Assembly (NCBI RefSeq): GCF_014256275.1
Contig: NZ_JACCFE010000005.1
Coordinates: forward strand, 102,132-166,131
Origin: Rhodococcus sp. 4CII
Lineage (GTDB): Bacteria > Actinomycetota > Actinomycetes > Mycobacteriales > Mycobacteriaceae
Length of the DNA stretch: 64,000 nt
Reading direction: 5' to 3'
Shown piece after piece: positions 62,857 through 64,000 of the stretch; the stretch's first letter is position 1; each line of letters starts with the position of its first letter. The position numbers and the translations under genes were made by a program. The notes below the pieces were generated by a model. It ran no database searches. It was not told the DNA's origin and worked only from the letters and a program-made list of their open reading frames with translations.

Positions 62857-63451
62857 TTATTCGGGTTGTTCGGTGTTGAGGGCGTCGGTGATGTGGTCGT
62901 GGATCCAGGTTTCGAGGTTCTGGCCGGCGGTGTGGGCGGCGGCGTGGGCGCGGGTGTATTCGTCGTTGCTGAGTCGGATGGGGATGCGGTGGGCGGGGCC
63001 TGGGGTGGGCTGTTGGGGGAGTTCGCGTCTGAGGTGCTCACGCATCTCGCTGATGGGCAGGGATGCGAGGTCGGTGAGGATGTGAGCGCCGGTGGAGGCG
63101 GGGTCGTCGAGCAGGGCCAGGAGGAGGTGGTCGGTGCCGATCTCCTCGTGGCCGAGCAGGGCGGTCTGGCGCAGGCTGGCTTCGAGGATCTTCTTCGTCT
63201 TCGGGGTGAATGGGATGTGCCCGGCGGCCGGGGGTGGATCCCGCCGGTGCGCTGACACCCCCGAGCTTACTCTCGAGTGCCGGCGCGGTGACGCCCCATG
63301 AGGTCAGCGCTGCCGCTCCGGGGCCGCCGGCGTCGAGGATTCCGACGAGCAGGTGTTCGGTGCCGACGGAGTTCTGGTGGTGGGTGCGGGCGGCGCCGGC
63401 GGCGAGGACGACCACCTGTCGGGCTTGATCGGAGAATCTCTCGAACACCAT
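62857..63451 (-). pseudogene. Stand-alone Clp N-domain protein, split by one frameshift
   Basis: From ATG 63451 (GGGAGGGAG upstream): MVFERFSDQARQVVVLAAGA, TEHLLVGILDAG, ending ESKLGG. After a shift at ~63225-63260 a second Clp repeat continues: IPFTPKTKKILEASLRQTAL, IGTDHLLLALLDDP, and a C-terminal tail with LSNDEYTRAHAAAHTAGQNL. Two Clp_N repeats without AAA modules, as in ClpC N-domain-only adaptor-like proteins of actinobacteria. Confidence 0.7.
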
Positions 63452-64000
63452 GACGCGCTCCCTCCCAGGCGTCGCCGCGAGCGACGCGATCCGCTGCTGC
63501 CCATTCTGGGCGGTGCGTAGGTGGTTATGGGTGGGATCGATGCGACATCGGCACCCGTGGGCGTAATGGTGCTGTGACCTGGTGTGATGACATGTCCCCG
63601 GTTTGTGATGTGGGGGTGCCGGCGGGGTGTGTCGGGGGAGTGCCGGCACCGGGGTGTCGGCGGGCGCGCGGGGTGTCTGTTTCGTCCGGTTTGAGCCGTT
63701 TTGAAAAGTGTTTATTTGCAACATGGTTGGGTAATCAATTGGTGAGTAAGTTTTTACATGTGTTGTGCACAAATTTCAGGTTGTAAGGTTTGTAATTTGT
63801 TGTTGATAAACAGTTTTGGGTGTTTCTCGATTTTCGACTGTTTTGAGTTGCGTGGGGTGGGTGGTATGCTGTGGGTATGACATGGAGAGGCACGGGAAGG
63901 CGAGTGGGCGCCGGGTCAGGCACACCCCCACGCCTCCCCAGCTTCGTTGGGGTGTGGGGGACCGGATCGAACGTTCCATTTAAAAGCGCAGGTAAGAACC
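63452..64000. promoter_or_regulatory. AT-rich tract with palindrome and hairpin at the right edge
   Basis: From about 63700 to 63860 the DNA is far more AT-rich than the rest of the window and has no supported gene. It contains the perfect 10-bp palindrome TTGTGCACAA (63763-63772) and T-rich patches. At 63925-63960 a strong stem-loop forms from CCCCCAC...CCCCA with TGGGG-T-GTGGGGG. This could be the promoter/leader of a gene beyond the window, an Lsr2-type silencing target or part of a replication or partition site. Confidence 0.5.

Noticed and set aside
1..64000. CRISPR array, rRNA or tRNA genes
   Set aside because: No regularly spaced repeats and no conserved rRNA or tRNA signatures were seen on either strand.

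Overview
The window is high-GC DNA from an actinobacterium, most likely a mycolic-acid-containing genus such as Rhodococcus or Nocardia. The inference rests on family content: an LpdA-type flavoprotein, a conservon (Cvn) signalling operon, Lsr2-type DNA-binding modules, MmpS-like and DUF732/DUF2510 envelope proteins, a PknB-type kinase with an extracytoplasmic domain, and leaderless-looking GTG starts. No rRNA, tRNA or CRISPR array was seen.

Layout. 0-8.5 kb is a folate/one-carbon cluster: a PAS-protein fragment, a dihydropteroate synthase paralogue (folP) directly behind a broken FdhF/YdeP-type molybdopterin oxidoreductase, lpdA, GTP cyclohydrolase I (folE), a MetE-like zinc methyltransferase and a limonene-epoxide-hydrolase-like enzyme. 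9-13.5 kb holds a translationally coupled cvnA-cvnB-cvnD operon without cvnC, then a GntR regulator. 13.5-16 kb is a graveyard of small or frameshifted genes. At 16.3-17.5 kb is an unusual protein with four Lsr2-type DNA-binding modules joined by histone-H1-like Lys/Ala linkers. 18.8-20.2 kb is a RES/Xre toxin-antitoxin pair.

20-45 kb is dominated by exported, lipid-anchored or single-pass membrane proteins in several paralogous families (MmpS-like, DUF2510, a C-terminal NNAVVY family, a Cys-rich lipoprotein family, TerD), with a Ser/Thr kinase, a class A beta-lactamase-like lipoprotein, a disrupted IS630-type insertion sequence and a PD-(D/E)XK nuclease.

46.7-63.5 kb looks like a defence island. 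It has an unrecognised two-gene membrane module (glycine-zipper/coiled-coil protein plus a YdjM/DUF457-like putative hydrolase), a PD-(D/E)XK nuclease and a Schlafen/AlbA_2 protein. A three-gene CBASS locus follows (HNH-SAVED effector, CD-NTase, E2-like protein: type II-short), then a Cys-rich protein, a Gabija pair (gajA-gajB), and frameshifted DUF6308 and Clp-N genes. The window ends in a very AT-rich tract with an operator-like palindrome and a strong hairpin.

An unusual number of genes are split by single-base frameshifts, often in GC runs, so either indel errors in the assembly or widespread decay must be considered before any of these genes is called dead.
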